Positions 29,454 through 37,046 of a stretch of 64,000 bases of DNA are shown here, in pieces. Source of the DNA: JAANXG01 sp034520625 (GTDB lineage Bacteria > Pseudomonadota > Gammaproteobacteria > Arenicellales > JAANXG01); assembly GCA_034520625.1 (NCBI GenBank), contig JAXHNI010000002.1:248001-312000 (forward strand), given 5' to 3'. Position 1 is the stretch's first letter. Every line of letters starts with the position of its first letter. The notes beneath the pieces were generated by a model. That model was given only the letters and a program-made list of their open reading frames with translations. It was not told the origin of the DNA and did no database searches. The position numbers were made by a program, and so were the translations under genes.

Positions 29454-30179
29454 TCAGCCGGACGCTGGCTGGGGGCTCAGCCGATCGGTTTCCGTCTTGA
29501 CCACGGCGTAGCATTCGCAGGACAGCCGCTCGAGCTTCGGGCGATCCAGGACTGTAATATGTCCGCGTCTGTATTCGATCGCACCCTCGTCCTGCAGCTT
29601 ACCGGCTGCGTGTGTCACTCCCTCGCGGCGTACGCCCAGCATGTTGGAGATCAACTCCTGGGTCATGCTCAGCTGGTTGGTCGGCAGGCGGTCCAGGGAC
29701 AGCAGGATCCAGCGGCACAACTGCTGATCAATGGAATGGTGCCGGTTGCAGACGGCGGTCTGGGCCATTTGAGTGATCAGGGCCTGGGTGTAGCGCAGCA
29801 TCAGAAGGCGCATGTCGGCGTCGTAATTGAATGCTTCCTTGAGCCGCTCCGACTGCAGGCGATAGGCGTGGCCCGCGCTCTGCACGATAGCCTGGCTGGG
29901 TGTGCTTTCGCCGCCCATGAACACGGAGATGCCGACAACCCCCTCGTTGCCCACCACCGAAATCTCGGCCGAATCGCCGTCCTCCATCACATAGAGCAGC
30001 GACACGATGCAGTCGGTCGGGAAATACACATAACGCGGAACGGCCCCGGATTCGTATACCACCGCGCCGAGCTGCAGCTGCGTTTCTTCCAGATACGGGA
30101 ATATGCGCTTCTGAACTTCGTCCGGTGCCGCCGAAAGCAGTTGATTGAACTGCGGTGTTGGCATTTCTGTCACGTTCAT
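29454..30179 (-). CDS. Crp/Fnr-family transcriptional regulator (paralogue 1)
   Basis: About 241 residues: an N-terminal cNMP-binding-like beta barrel (VVYESGAVPRYVYFPTDCIVSLLYVMEDGDSAEISVVGNEGVVG) [cited in pieces: YVYFPTDCIVSLLY, GDSAEISVVGNEG], a dimer helix, then a winged helix with SMTQELISNMLGVRREGVTH as the DNA-reading segment. Start ATG 30179 (MNVTEMPTP) is chosen; an ATG five codons later is possible. It is closely related to the protein at 50449-51177 along its whole length. A palindromic site at 30273-30288 lies 94-109 nt upstream of its start, suggesting auto- or cross-regulation. The effector is unknown. Confidence 0.9.
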   Translation of the reverse strand: MNVTEMPTPQFNQLLSAAPDEVQKRIFPYLEETQLQLGAVVYESGAVPRYVYFPTDCIVSLLYVMEDGDSAEISVVGNEGVVGISVFMGGESTPSQAIVQSAGHAYRLQSERLKEAFNYDADMRLLMLRYTQALITQMAQTAVCNRHHSIDQQLCRWILLSLDRLPTNQLSMTQELISNMLGVRREGVTHAAGKLQDEGAIEYRRGHITVLDRPKLERLSCECYAVVKTETDRLSPQPASG

Positions 30180-30272
30180 ACCCCTACCGATGAATGTCGA
30201 AATTCCCAGGAAGTGAGCTCGGCGGGTAGCCCCCAGGACAATAGGCATTATAGCAGATTTTCATCCCGGCTA

Positions 30273-30288
30273 AGTATGGTATCGCACA
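30273..30288. promoter_or_regulatory. Putative operator AGTATGGTATCGCACA
   Basis: Matches the consensus TGTRCGNTANCGNACA at all but two fixed positions. Lies 94-109 nt upstream of the paralogue 1 crp-like start. Confidence 0.5.
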
Positions 30289-30313
30289 GAAACCGGGCGA
30301 ATTCTCGCCACTG

Positions 30314-30329
30314 AGAGCGATACCGCACA
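30314..30329. promoter_or_regulatory. Putative operator AGAGCGATACCGCACA
   Basis: Matches the consensus except at positions 1 and 3. Lies 94-109 nt upstream of the BON-protein GTG start, mirror-imaging the site in front of the divergent crp-like gene. Confidence 0.55.
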
Positions 30330-30422
30330 GATCGTGCGGGACTCATTCAGTAAACATGCGAGCCAGGGACGATGATCAGCCAGGGATGCCAATCACAAAT
30401 TCAGATCCATCGGAGATATGAC

Positions 30423-30734
30423 GTGTACCGAACCAAATACTTTTCCGCCGTTGCGGTTGCCCTTGCATTGTTGTTGTCGCTGGGCTGCACATCAACATCT
30501 ACACAGGAAAGCACCGGCGAATACATGGACAACAGCATCGTTACCGCCAGGGTGAAGACGGCCATATTCAAGGAGCCTTCTTTGAAGTCCGCCGAAATCA
30601 ATGTTGAAACCTTCAAGGGGGCAGTTCAATTGAGCGGTTTTGTGAGCTCGCAGTCGGATATCAACAAGGCGGTCGAGATTGCACATGCCGTCGAGGGCGT
30701 GAAATCAGTCAAGAACAACATGCAGCTCAAGTGA
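30423..30734 (+). CDS. BON-domain lipoprotein
   Basis: A 103-residue lipoprotein. GTG 30423 has GGAG 7 nt upstream. The signal ALALLLSLGC ends in a lipobox. The mature part is one BON domain: DNSIVTARVKTAIFKEPSLKS, INVETFKGAVQLSGFVSSQSD, VEGVKSVKNNMQLK. BON proteins of the OsmY type protect the envelope in osmotic or membrane stress, probably by contacting phospholipid. Divergent from the crp-like gene, with operator-like sites for both in the 243-bp gap. Confidence 0.88.
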   Translation: MYRTKYFSAVAVALALLLSLGCTSTSTQESTGEYMDNSIVTARVKTAIFKEPSLKSAEINVETFKGAVQLSGFVSSQSDINKAVEIAHAVEGVKSVKNNMQLK

Positions 30735-30865
30735 CCCGGCAAGGGCATTGCTCTGGTTGTCGCCATCGTTGGGCCGTGCGGTTGAAAATTCAGCGAACTG
30801 CTGGATGACGTACGTTGTGGATACACACGCTACACTGACGGATGCCAATCCGGGAGTTTTGAGTC

Positions 30866-31018
30866 ATGAACATCACATTGGGTCTCGCGCCCCTGGTTTC
30901 GCTTGCCGCCGGTATTCTCATTCTGATCGTCCCCCGGCTGTTGAACTATATCGTCGCCATCTACCTGATCGTTATCGGCCTGATCGGATTGTTTGGTGCA
31001 GGAAACTTTCGTATTTGA
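30866..31018 (+). CDS. DUF3096-family small membrane protein
   Basis: A 50-residue protein, MNITLGLAPLVSLAAGILILI continuing through PRLLNYIVAIYLIVIGLIGLFG, with two hydrophobic helices broken by a Pro-Arg turn. Sequence and length match DUF3096, a family of small inner-membrane proteins often found beside stress genes. GGGAG lies about 12 nt upstream of the ATG. Function unknown. Stop at 31016-31018. Confidence 0.85.
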   Translation: MNITLGLAPLVSLAAGILILIVPRLLNYIVAIYLIVIGLIGLFGAGNFRI

Positions 31019-31027
31019 GTCCGTCGT

Positions 31028-31045
31028 GTCGGGCTTGCGCCCGAC
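31028..31045. terminator. Hairpin GTCGGGC-TTGC-GCCCGAC downstream of the DUF3096 gene
   Basis: Seven-base perfect stem with a four-base loop, 10 bp after the DUF3096 stop; no clear T-run follows. Could be a terminator stem or a small dispersed repeat. Confidence 0.35.
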
Positions 31046-31163
31046 CTACAACTGCAAGGAGGCCGCGTTCTGGGCAGCGAAACTCCTGAAGCAGGAATGG
31101 CCTGGCCGGTCGTTCCCGCTTCAGGATTACTTCATCGGTGCATCCATCACCGATCGTCCCGGC

Positions 31164-31295
31164 TTACTTCTTGTCCTTGCTCACTTCATGGCCGATGACG
31201 CCGCCGATCGCTGCGCCGCCGAGGGTCCCTATCGTGCTGCCGCCCGTAAGGACGGCTCCGCCGACAGCCCCGGCACCGGCTCCGATGACACACAC
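31164..31295 (-). pseudogene. Glycine-zipper (OsmB-like) protein remnant, 5' end lost
   Basis: About 43 residues, VIGAGAGAVGGAVLTGGSTI then GTLGGAAIGGVIGHEVSKDKK and stop, the complete glycine-zipper half of OsmB-like osmotically inducible lipoproteins. There is no signal peptide or lipobox: reading upstream meets a stop at 31302-31304 and then a palindromic repeat (31308-31349), which seems to have replaced the 5' half. A GTG at 31295 could still start a 43-residue peptide. Confidence 0.7.
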
Positions 31296-31307
31296 AGCCG
31301 TTTACAC

Positions 31308-31349
31308 CATATCCGGCCTGTCAGCCTTAAAGGCTGACCCACGATATGG
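31308..31349. repeat. Palindromic repeat with GTCAGCCTTAAAGGCTGAC core
   Basis: Core palindrome at 31320-31338 with outer inverted arms CCATATC (31308-31314) and GATATGG (31343-31349). Same family as the repeat at 11706-11724. It sits at the broken 5' end of the glycine-zipper remnant and just beyond the dodecin stop. Confidence 0.6.
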
Positions 31350-31392
31350 CTGCTTTCCCGATCCAGCAATGCTCTATTTCTGTCCAAAAAGG

Positions 31393-31593
31393 TCAGTCCA
31401 GGACAAAAGTAACTTTCAGGTCGACACGGTACATGGTGACCTTGTCATCAGTCACGAGAACCTGCTGCCCTTTCACCCAGGCGCCCTTGATACCATGGAC
31501 GGTCTTGGCTGCATGTTCAATGCCCTTGTCTATGGCATCTTCAAAGCTCTTCTCGGATTCGGCGTTGATTTCTATGATCTTGGCTACCGACAC
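31393..31593 (-). CDS. Dodecin family flavin-binding protein
   Basis: A 66-residue protein that assembles as a hollow dodecamer storing flavin or related ligands. Typical features are VAKIIEINAESEKSFEDAI, the helix ending in GIEHAAKTVHGIKGAWVKGQ, and the strand YRVDLKVTFVLD. Length is exactly that of the family. Monocistronic on the minus strand between two palindromic repeats, which may act as terminator and upstream boundary. Confidence 0.93.
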   Translation of the reverse strand: MSVAKIIEINAESEKSFEDAIDKGIEHAAKTVHGIKGAWVKGQQVLVTDDKVTMYRVDLKVTFVLD

Positions 31594-31648
31594 GGAATAC
31601 TCCCGTCCCCTGGGGGCTCATGTAATGTGAATATGGAATAAAGTACGC

Positions 31649-31702
31649 TTGTGGGTCAGCCTTCAGGGCTGACATGTCAGGTGTAAAACCTGACCCACAA
31701 GG
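31649..31702. repeat. Compound palindromic repeat upstream of dodecin
   Basis: Outer arms CTTGTGGGTCAG / CTGACCCACAAG enclose two inner hairpins, GTCAGCC-TTCAG-GGCTGAC and GTCAGGT-GTAAA-ACCTGAC. The core relates it to the repeats at 11706 and 31320. Lies between dodecin and the 31739 gene. Confidence 0.6.
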
Positions 31703-31738
31703 ACTTCGTACGTAGTGTCATATCAAGGCTAAGTTTGT

Positions 31739-32539
31739 TCACGTTGCGCAGATCTCGCTGCTGTATTTCGGAGCCGGGTTCAAAACCGCAAAGGGCGAAT
31801 CCCAGGGAACTTTTTCGCTTTCCCAGGCCTTCAGCGGCATGACAAAGGGCAGATGACCGTTGGGTCGCAGCCAGGCGTCGACGGACCAGGAATCGCCGCC
31901 TCCGCTGTCAATGACCACGGCCGTCCAGTGCACCAGATCCGAGAACCGTTGCCTTATCCTGGGCTCTCCCATGGACCATCCCGGGAGCAGGCCGAGATCA
32001 TGCAGCACGTTCAGGTAGGTCGTGGTGTTGCTGGCATTGTCGACGCAGTCCATGCGCCCGTTGAGCGCCCCGTCGCGGTCGTTCACGGCCTCGTCGTTGG
32101 CGAACAACGGCTGGTACTTCTCCGCCAACGCCTCCATCTGCCAGATGCCGATACGCAGCCGCTGCAGGCGGTCATGCTGCCGGTTTCCCGGGCATAGAGC
32201 CATCTGCTTCGCAACCTCCGCCATATCCGCGGCGGTCATTGTGATGCGTTGACTCGCTTTGCACGACCAGTTGAAACACACGCGCTGGGTCACCGACCCG
32301 TCTGCGTGGATGCGGTAGTCCGGGGCCAACGGCCGGGCCGTCGGTGCGTTCGACTCCGCGGCCGGCGGTAACGCCGCCGAGCTTCCGGCCGCCGCCGAAG
32401 GCGGAGCCACAATGGCCGTCGACATGACAGCCATGAGGAAAAAGCCAATGGACGGCGTCTCCAGCCGCACGCGCAGCCGTCGCAAAACCAGCCGTGCCGG
32501 CGCTCGGCCGGCACGGCTGGAACACTTGTGAAGCGTCAC
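31739..32539 (-). CDS. Exported protein with a possible transglutaminase-like Cys-His-Asp triad
   Basis: A 266-residue protein with an N-terminal hydrophobic segment ending VAPPSAAAGS, so probably exported. No family is recognised with certainty. The order of motifs MDCVDNASNTTTYLNVL (Cys), LVHWTAVVID (His) and SWSVDAWLRPNG (Asp) matches the Cys-His-Asp layout of the transglutaminase/papain-like fold; this is inference. Two further cysteine motifs (VCFNWSCKA) lie early. The ATG at 32539 is only 5 bp behind the OmpA-like stop, so the two form an operon and probably share an envelope role. Confidence 0.6.
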   Translation of the reverse strand: MTLHKCSSRAGRAPARLVLRRLRVRLETPSIGFFLMAVMSTAIVAPPSAAAGSSAALPPAAESNAPTARPLAPDYRIHADGSVTQRVCFNWSCKASQRITMTAADMAEVAKQMALCPGNRQHDRLQRLRIGIWQMEALAEKYQPLFANDEAVNDRDGALNGRMDCVDNASNTTTYLNVLHDLGLLPGWSMGEPRIRQRFSDLVHWTAVVIDSGGGDSWSVDAWLRPNGHLPFVMPLKAWESEKVPWDSPFAVLNPAPKYSSEICAT

Positions 32540-32544
32540 AGGGG

Positions 32545-33030
32545 CTACGAGATCGGTTTGACCTCGACCCGGCGGTTCTGTGCACGGCCCTGCGCATTGT
32601 TATTGCTCGCGATCGGTTGCGACTCGCCGTAACCGCTCATACCCAACTGCCCGGAAGAGACGCCACGGCTGATCAGGTAATCTCGAACCGATACGGCACG
32701 CCGCTCGGACAGTCCCTGGTTGTAGGCATCGGATCCGACGCTGTCCGTGAATCCGGCAACCTCGTAGCTGATGTCGGGCTGCGCGCGCAGCTCGGCCGCC
32801 ACATGGTCGAGCGTATCCGTGGCGCGGGACTTCAGGTCCGATTTGTCAAAGTCGAAATTGACGTCCTGAATCACATAGGTGGGTGCCGGTTCCGGCGCCA
32901 GCACAGGTTCCGGCGCAGCAATCGGCGCCGGAGTCGGCGCAGCGGCCATGTTCTTCGAGGTCGCGCACCCCGCCAGGGTCACGGATAATGCAGCCGCGAC
33001 GAGCAGGATGCTTCGGGTCAGTATTTTCAT
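32545..33030 (-). CDS. OmpA-family lipoprotein (peptidoglycan-associated)
   Basis: A 161-residue lipoprotein. ATG 33030 has AAAGG 8-9 nt upstream. Signal and lipobox: LLVAAALSVTLAGC. A Pro/Ala-rich spacer follows, then an OmpA C-terminal domain (VNFDFDKSDLKSRATDTLD, AGFTDSVGSDAYNQGLSERR, GYGESQPIASN, NRRVEVKPIS). This domain binds the diaminopimelate of peptidoglycan; the aspartate and arginine of the binding site are in FTDSVGSDAYN and LSERRA. An operator-like palindrome lies 122-137 nt upstream. Confidence 0.92.
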   Translation of the reverse strand: MKILTRSILLVAAALSVTLAGCATSKNMAAAPTPAPIAAPEPVLAPEPAPTYVIQDVNFDFDKSDLKSRATDTLDHVAAELRAQPDISYEVAGFTDSVGSDAYNQGLSERRAVSVRDYLISRGVSSGQLGMSGYGESQPIASNNNAQGRAQNRRVEVKPIS

Positions 33031-33151
33031 GCGATTACACCTTTGTAAGTATGAAATTGAAAGGCGGCGACCTTGGTCGTCGTGATTCACGGCCTCGTCT
33101 GCGAGACCGGACATCAGTTCGTGAAGCATGCGTTATTCTCCCGCCTTCGTC

Positions 33152-33167
33152 GGTACGCTGTCGCACA
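33152..33167. promoter_or_regulatory. Putative operator GGTACGCTGTCGCACA
   Basis: Two departures from the consensus TGTRCGNTANCGNACA. Lies 122-137 nt upstream of the OmpA-like lipoprotein start. Confidence 0.5.
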
Positions 33168-33235
33168 TGACACCGGGAAGAATACCAACACGGCAGTTTG
33201 TCCACCCGGCCGTTTCCCGGTCCACAGCAGACTTT

Positions 33236-33961
33236 TCAGGGAAGCAGGCGGCAGTAGTCGTCGACCACTGCTGCATAACACTCGCAGGATGCCGTCTCGA
33301 GTCCTCGGCGGGACAGGACGGTAATATTGCCCCGGGCATAGCGAACGAGCCCCTTCTTCTGAAGCGCACCGGCGGCAATGGTCACCGCGCTGCGCCGGAC
33401 GCCCAGGACATCGGCAAGCGACTGGTGCGTGATGTGGAAGTTGTCCGTCTGCACGCGGTCATGTGTCATAAGCAACCAGCGCACCAGGCGCGCTTCGACT
33501 TCGTGGAACCGGGTACAGACAGCAGTCCGGGACAATTGCGCCATGGACACGTACAGGTATCGGTTGAGCGCACGGGCCAAACCGGGTCTGTCCCGCAGCC
33601 TGCGCCTGAGGTTGAGAGCGCTGATTCGCAGCGATGTCCCTGCGCCCTGCACGATGCCGCACAGGGGCGCATTGCCGATTCCAAGCACCAGCGTCGCTCC
33701 GAGCATGCCTTCGTTGCCGATCATTCCAATATTGAATGGCTGCTCGTCACGCAGTGTTGCCACGAGAGAAATGATGCCCGTAAGGGGAAAGTAGGCATGG
33801 CGGTAGGGTTGGTCCGGCTCACACAGGATGTCACCAACGGTGAGCTCCATCAACGTGCTGTCGGTCAGCAATCCGCGGCGCTCCCTGCGCGGCAGCCTTT
33901 CTATCAGGCTGTTGACCACTGGATCCGATGGTTCGACTGGCACTACACTCTCCGAGAACAT
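33236..33961 (-). CDS. Crp/Fnr-family transcriptional regulator (paralogue 2, divergent)
   Basis: About 241 residues. N-terminal barrel with VGDILCEPDQPYRHAYFPLTG and GMIGNEGMLGATLVLG; C-terminal winged helix with ITHQSLADVLGVRRSAVTIAAG and YARGNITVLSRRGLE. It shares the plan of the other two Crp/Fnr-like proteins here but is clearly more distant. ATG 33961 (MFSESVVPVEP) is preferred over 34033. No obvious cysteine cluster for an FNR-type iron-sulfur centre. A motif at 34041-34056 lies 80-95 nt upstream of its start. Confidence 0.88.
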   Translation of the reverse strand: MFSESVVPVEPSDPVVNSLIERLPRRERRGLLTDSTLMELTVGDILCEPDQPYRHAYFPLTGIISLVATLRDEQPFNIGMIGNEGMLGATLVLGIGNAPLCGIVQGAGTSLRISALNLRRRLRDRPGLARALNRYLYVSMAQLSRTAVCTRFHEVEARLVRWLLMTHDRVQTDNFHITHQSLADVLGVRRSAVTIAAGALQKKGLVRYARGNITVLSRRGLETASCECYAAVVDDYCRLLP

Positions 33962-34040
33962 GGCCCCGCAACCGGAATGACACGGGAAGCGCGCCGACTT
34001 GACGCGACAATGCAGACTGACCGGATCCTGCAAGAATTTC

Positions 34041-34056
34041 CGTTCGCTATAGCACA
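34041..34056. promoter_or_regulatory. Putative operator CGTTCGCTATAGCACA
   Basis: Three departures from consensus; 80-95 nt upstream of the paralogue 2 crp-like start. Confidence 0.4.
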
Positions 34057-34154
34057 GAGGGTGTGCCCGTCATGAAAATTGGTTGGACCAAGACGAAATT
34101 CCCGTGAAGGCGGCATCGAGACGCCATGCGCGGCGGTCCCGACAGATCCCGCTA

Positions 34155-34170
34155 TGCGCGCTACCGCACG
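34155..34170. promoter_or_regulatory. Putative operator TGCGCGCTACCGCACG
   Basis: Two departures from consensus. No protein gene starts nearby in either direction; it precedes the candidate non-coding RNA that ends at the terminator 34286-34322. Confidence 0.4.
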
Positions 34171-34322
34171 GACCTGGCACTTCGAATGTTCTACGATTAT
34201 TGCACTGAATTCTCGCCCTCCCCCTGCGAGCCCACACGCCTCCCCTCATTGGGGCGTTCGCTCCTCGAGAGTTCAGAACACTTATCCCGTTGATGCGGAC
34301 AACCGCATCGACGGGTTTTTTT
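34171..34322 (+). ncRNA. Candidate small RNA (motif upstream, intrinsic terminator at end)
   Basis: A stretch with no plausible protein, bounded on the left by an operator-like palindrome and on the right by a strong rho-independent terminator on the plus strand. It contains another short stem, CGCCTCCCCTCATTGGGGCG. No plus-strand gene upstream needs this terminator, because both flanking genes are on the minus strand. The 5' end is not defined; existence as an RNA is inference. Confidence 0.3.
34286..34322 (+). terminator. Strong intrinsic terminator
   Basis: Stem CCCGTTGATGCGG / CCGCATCGACGGG (13 pairs, one wobble), loop ACAA, then seven T residues. On the minus strand there is no T-run, so it acts on plus-strand transcription. 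Confidence 0.8.
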
Positions 34323-34369
34323 GCCGGCAGATTTCTCAACAGAGAAGCCGTATCCGGCAACATACCGGA

Positions 34370-35323
34370 TCAGTACCGGAAGGAGCGTTCGCTCACCCGG
34401 GCAGGAGTCATGTCGTAGAGGCTGATCGCCAGCACGGTTATCTCTCTGAAGGGACCGACCGTCGCCTGCAGAGGATGGCGCAGTTTCCCGTCCACGGTCT
34501 GCGCCGTGCCCCAGGCGAGGTGTGTGGCGTGGCGACCGTCTCGATATACAGCGGAGTTTTCGCGCACCAACGGCTCGCCGTAACGGCGCACCAGGCTCGT
34601 GGTTGCTTCCCGGGACTGTCGTGCCGTCACGACTTCGGCGTACTCCACCCGGTACAGGCGGGGATAACGGACGTCCGTAAACCACGCCTCGACACACCGT
34701 GAACCGGGCACCGCCCCACCGAAACGGGTCTGCCAGGAGCTTCCGGCGCGACAACCGTCCCCCTCCACGACCAACCTCGTGCCACCATCGAGCAAACGGG
34801 GCTCGGTATTGAAGCTCGAGGCCATCGCCTTGCGGGCCGCATCGAGGCTCATGCCGGGTTCGAGACCGGCTACGACCAGCACCGGCCCCTGCATGGCCGG
34901 TTGCGCCCCGGTGCGGTTGATGTCCGTGGTGTCCGCAGGCACCTGGAGACGGAAAGTACGCTCCGGTTTGACCAGCCAGTTGTTACTGCGCTCGGCGTCG
35001 GCAACGAACGTTTCCCGGGTATCACCCTGCAATGACCCACGTACCGTCACCCGGGCTATATCCGGGCACTGGAACCGGATCACCGCCAGCGAGGCATCCA
35101 CAATGCGCTGGACGTCGCGAGTGTCTGAATCCAGCAGCGCCGGGTCAGGTGTGACCAGCATCAGGTCAATCGGCCCGCGGCAGTCCGTGGCGCTGGATAC
35201 CGTTGCGTGAAAAGCCGGGTCTTCGAGAAGCACGCGGCCGGGAGCGGCCGCCACGGCCGCCGGGAGGCAGGCCAGCATGGCCAACCCCAGACTCTTCAAC
35301 AGGACGGATTTGACCGGATTCAT
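34370..35323 (-). CDS. Exported protein of unknown function
   Basis: A 317-residue protein with a clear signal peptide (SLGLAMLACLPAAVAAAPG). ATG 35323 has GGGAGG about 5 nt upstream and overlaps the stop of the SH3 gene as ATGA, so the pair is co-translated. Internal features: VTPDPALLDSDTRDVQRIVD, VLVVAGLEPGMSLDAARKAM and a conserved-looking VRRYGEPLVREN segment near residue 240; two cysteines (DGCRAG, GSRCVEA) could pair. Family not recognised. Probably periplasmic and linked to the SH3 protein. Confidence 0.7.
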   Translation of the reverse strand: MNPVKSVLLKSLGLAMLACLPAAVAAAPGRVLLEDPAFHATVSSATDCRGPIDLMLVTPDPALLDSDTRDVQRIVDASLAVIRFQCPDIARVTVRGSLQGDTRETFVADAERSNNWLVKPERTFRLQVPADTTDINRTGAQPAMQGPVLVVAGLEPGMSLDAARKAMASSFNTEPRLLDGGTRLVVEGDGCRAGSSWQTRFGGAVPGSRCVEAWFTDVRYPRLYRVEYAEVVTARQSREATTSLVRRYGEPLVRENSAVYRDGRHATHLAWGTAQTVDGKLRHPLQATVGPFREITVLAISLYDMTPARVSERSFRY

Positions 35324-36156
35324 ACGACCTCCCAAGTACCGTCTTTGTTGCGGCAGGTCCTGAACTGCTCCGAGGCGGCGCTGCCGTCCGGCATCGTCAC
35401 CTTCTGGGTTACCAGCGTGCATTCCGGCTGGGCGAGCATGTCGTCGTCAAAGTCGAGGTCGGCGTGCTCGCGAATCGCGTTGCCGTCAGCCGACTGCCGA
35501 TCGACGGGGTTCAGCAACGAGGCGTGAACGAATCCGTAGCCCCGGCCGTTTCGAGCCAGCATATACCAGTCTTCGCCTGATACCCGCCCGACGACGGGAA
35601 CCTGCTGGTCGTGTTCGAGCTGGTCGATGATCGGATAGTTCGTACCCGGGCCGCTGCGCACGTTGCTGCGCGATTCGGCGGCGTACCACGCATTGATCAT
35701 CTCCAACGGCGGCGCCTGGGTCGAATGGCTCAACGGTTCATCGTAGGCATCCTGCACCTGTACTTCCGTGCGGACGCCCGTGCCGGGATTGACCCACGTC
35801 TGCGGCTCACCGGTTTCGATGGCCGTCGCCGTGGAGTGGGCCAGGCCTTCGCGATCCGATACCTGCATGCGGCGCCCGACTTCGCCCCCGAGCCAGTAGC
35901 CGCCCAGCGCGCCGATAATCGTGGCGGCCGTCTTGCCGGATCCGGAGCCGATCCGCGAGCCCAGCAAGCCGCCGAGGACACCGCCGACGCCTTTACCCAC
36001 GTTCTCCTTGGTCAGCTTGTCGGTGATCCGGCTCATGAAGTCGTCCTGAACCTGCGGGGGGTGGTCCTGGTGCTCCGCACGGGCCAGTGGTCCGGCGGCA
36101 GTCAGCGTCAAGACGGTTGCTGCGACCACTACTTGTCGAGCATGCGATCTGTTCAT
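35320..36156 (-). CDS. Exported glycine-zipper and bacterial SH3 domain protein
   Basis: A 278-residue exported protein. Signal peptide VVAATVLTLTAAGPLARAE; then a glycine-zipper membrane segment (GVGGVLGGLLGSRIGSGSG, IIGALGGYWLGGEVGRRM) like RcsF/SlyB/17 kDa antigen proteins. An SH3b domain follows (SNVRSGPGTNYPIIDQL, VVGRVSGEDWYMLARNGRGYGFV). A C-terminal cysteine-containing segment ends the protein. SH3b domains usually bind cell-wall peptides. ATG 36156 is chosen because the signal peptide starts there. A weak operator-like sequence lies at 36316-36331. Confidence 0.85.
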   Translation of the reverse strand: MNRSHARQVVVAATVLTLTAAGPLARAEHQDHPPQVQDDFMSRITDKLTKENVGKGVGGVLGGLLGSRIGSGSGKTAATIIGALGGYWLGGEVGRRMQVSDREGLAHSTATAIETGEPQTWVNPGTGVRTEVQVQDAYDEPLSHSTQAPPLEMINAWYAAESRSNVRSGPGTNYPIIDQLEHDQQVPVVGRVSGEDWYMLARNGRGYGFVHASLLNPVDRQSADGNAIREHADLDFDDDMLAQPECTLVTQKVTMPDGSAASEQFRTCRNKDGTWEVV

Positions 36157-36390
36157 TACAAAATACCTTTTCAACGTGCTTTGGATTCGCCGTTCACAAC
36201 AGGACCGACGACTTGTTTTGGGGTGACAGGGAGAACTGCTGTGCGCGGGGACCGCGCGACGCATCTCCGTTGTCACTGCATAGGATCAATCTACAACGCT
36301 TGCCCGGCCGGCGTCGGTACGTTGGCACACGGAGCCCCATGCATGGGCGATCATTTACAGGTCAGCCGCCGCGAGCGGCCGGCACACGTC

Positions 36391-36406
36391 TGTTTGCTAT
36401 CGCACA
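36391..36406. promoter_or_regulatory. Putative operator TGTTTGCTATCGCACA
   Basis: The right half is a perfect consensus half-site. Lies 90-105 nt upstream of the DUF3185 GTG start. Confidence 0.55.
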
Positions 36407-36495
36407 GACCGGGTTCCAGGGCCATGTTCAGATCTTTTGCACGGAGAACCCGATAACGGGTTCGTGGCTCAGTGCGGCAACAGGAGCAAGACAGC

Positions 36496-36699
36496 GTGAA
36501 CAGCAGGCAGATATTCGGCATCTCATTGTTGGCAGCGGGCATTATCCTGCTGTACTTCGGGTACCAGGCGTCACAAAGCGTCGGCGAGCAGGTGGTCGAG
36601 TCATTTACCGGTCGATTCACGGAGTCGACCACCTGGTACCTGGTGGTCGGGGCCGCAGCGAGCCTTGGCGGGCTTGGTTTGCTGATATTCAGGCGGTGA
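36496..36699 (+). CDS. DUF3185-family small membrane protein
   Basis: A 67-residue inner-membrane protein with two helices (IFGISLLAAGIILLYFGYQ and YLVVGAAASLGGLGLLIFRR). The loop QSVGEQVVESFTGRFTESTTW is diagnostic of DUF3185. GTG 36496 has AGGAG 9 nt upstream. The 3' end of this gene has been copied to 42286-42348 and 53888-53914. Function unknown; family members accompany envelope-stress genes. Confidence 0.85.
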   Translation: MNSRQIFGISLLAAGIILLYFGYQASQSVGEQVVESFTGRFTESTTWYLVVGAAASLGGLGLLIFRR

Positions 36700-36726
36700 G
36701 GTCTGTGGAGAGGGCCTGACGCGCGA

Positions 36727-36822
36727 CGGTCAGCCTCGCTTTCATGGCTGCGGCTGAACCGCGTCGCCAGAAGTGCCTGGTAACCGGCACCGGCAAGATT
36801 GGCGGAACTGCTGCCAAGCCCG
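36727..36822 (-). pseudogene. Internal fragment of an M48 metalloprotease gene
   Basis: About 96 bp nearly identical to 54111-54206, the part of the M48 gene encoding SANLAGAGYQALLATRFSRS. No start, stop or catalytic residues remain. Joined directly behind the DUF3185 gene through the shared sequence GTCTGTGGAGAGGGCCTGA. Confidence 0.8.
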
Positions 36823-36967
36823 ACGGCACGCCGGTATCGACTGTTTCGCGGTTGAGATCAATCTGTTGAAGGGGCGTGTCATGTGACATGAGCCGACTCC
36901 TACGCACTCCCCCCAGGATGCGACAAACCCAGGGCAAGCTCGCAAGGCCACCACAGCGCTTGACGTT

Positions 36968-37042
36968 TTAGCGCAGTCCGAAATACGACAGGACAACGAG
37001 GATGATGACGACCGCGCCGACGAGCCAGATGATGCTGTTCAC
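36968..37042 (-). CDS. 24-residue single-helix membrane peptide (copy 1)
   Basis: GTG start at 37042 with AAGG 7-8 nt upstream; product VNSIIWLVGAVVIILVVLSY then FGLR and stop. One hydrophobic helix with a basic C-terminus. It is the diverged sibling of the peptides at 43022-43096 and 55191-55265, same length and same GAxVIxL core, resembling the helix of Lmo0937-type small membrane proteins. It starts 5 bp downstream of the PBP1 stop on the same strand, so it is probably co-expressed with that enzyme. Confidence 0.65.
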   Translation of the reverse strand: MNSIIWLVGAVVIILVVLSYFGLR

Positions 37043-37046
37043 ATGA

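Noticed and set aside
34079..34702. A 207-codon plus-strand open frame
   Set aside because: Overlaps the antisense of an exported protein with signal peptide and a terminator; no domain or ribosome site.
36316..36331. Sequence GGTACGTTGGCACACG resembling the regulon operator
   Set aside because: Four mismatches at fixed positions; a better site exists at 36391. Kept only as a remark in the SH3 gene entry.
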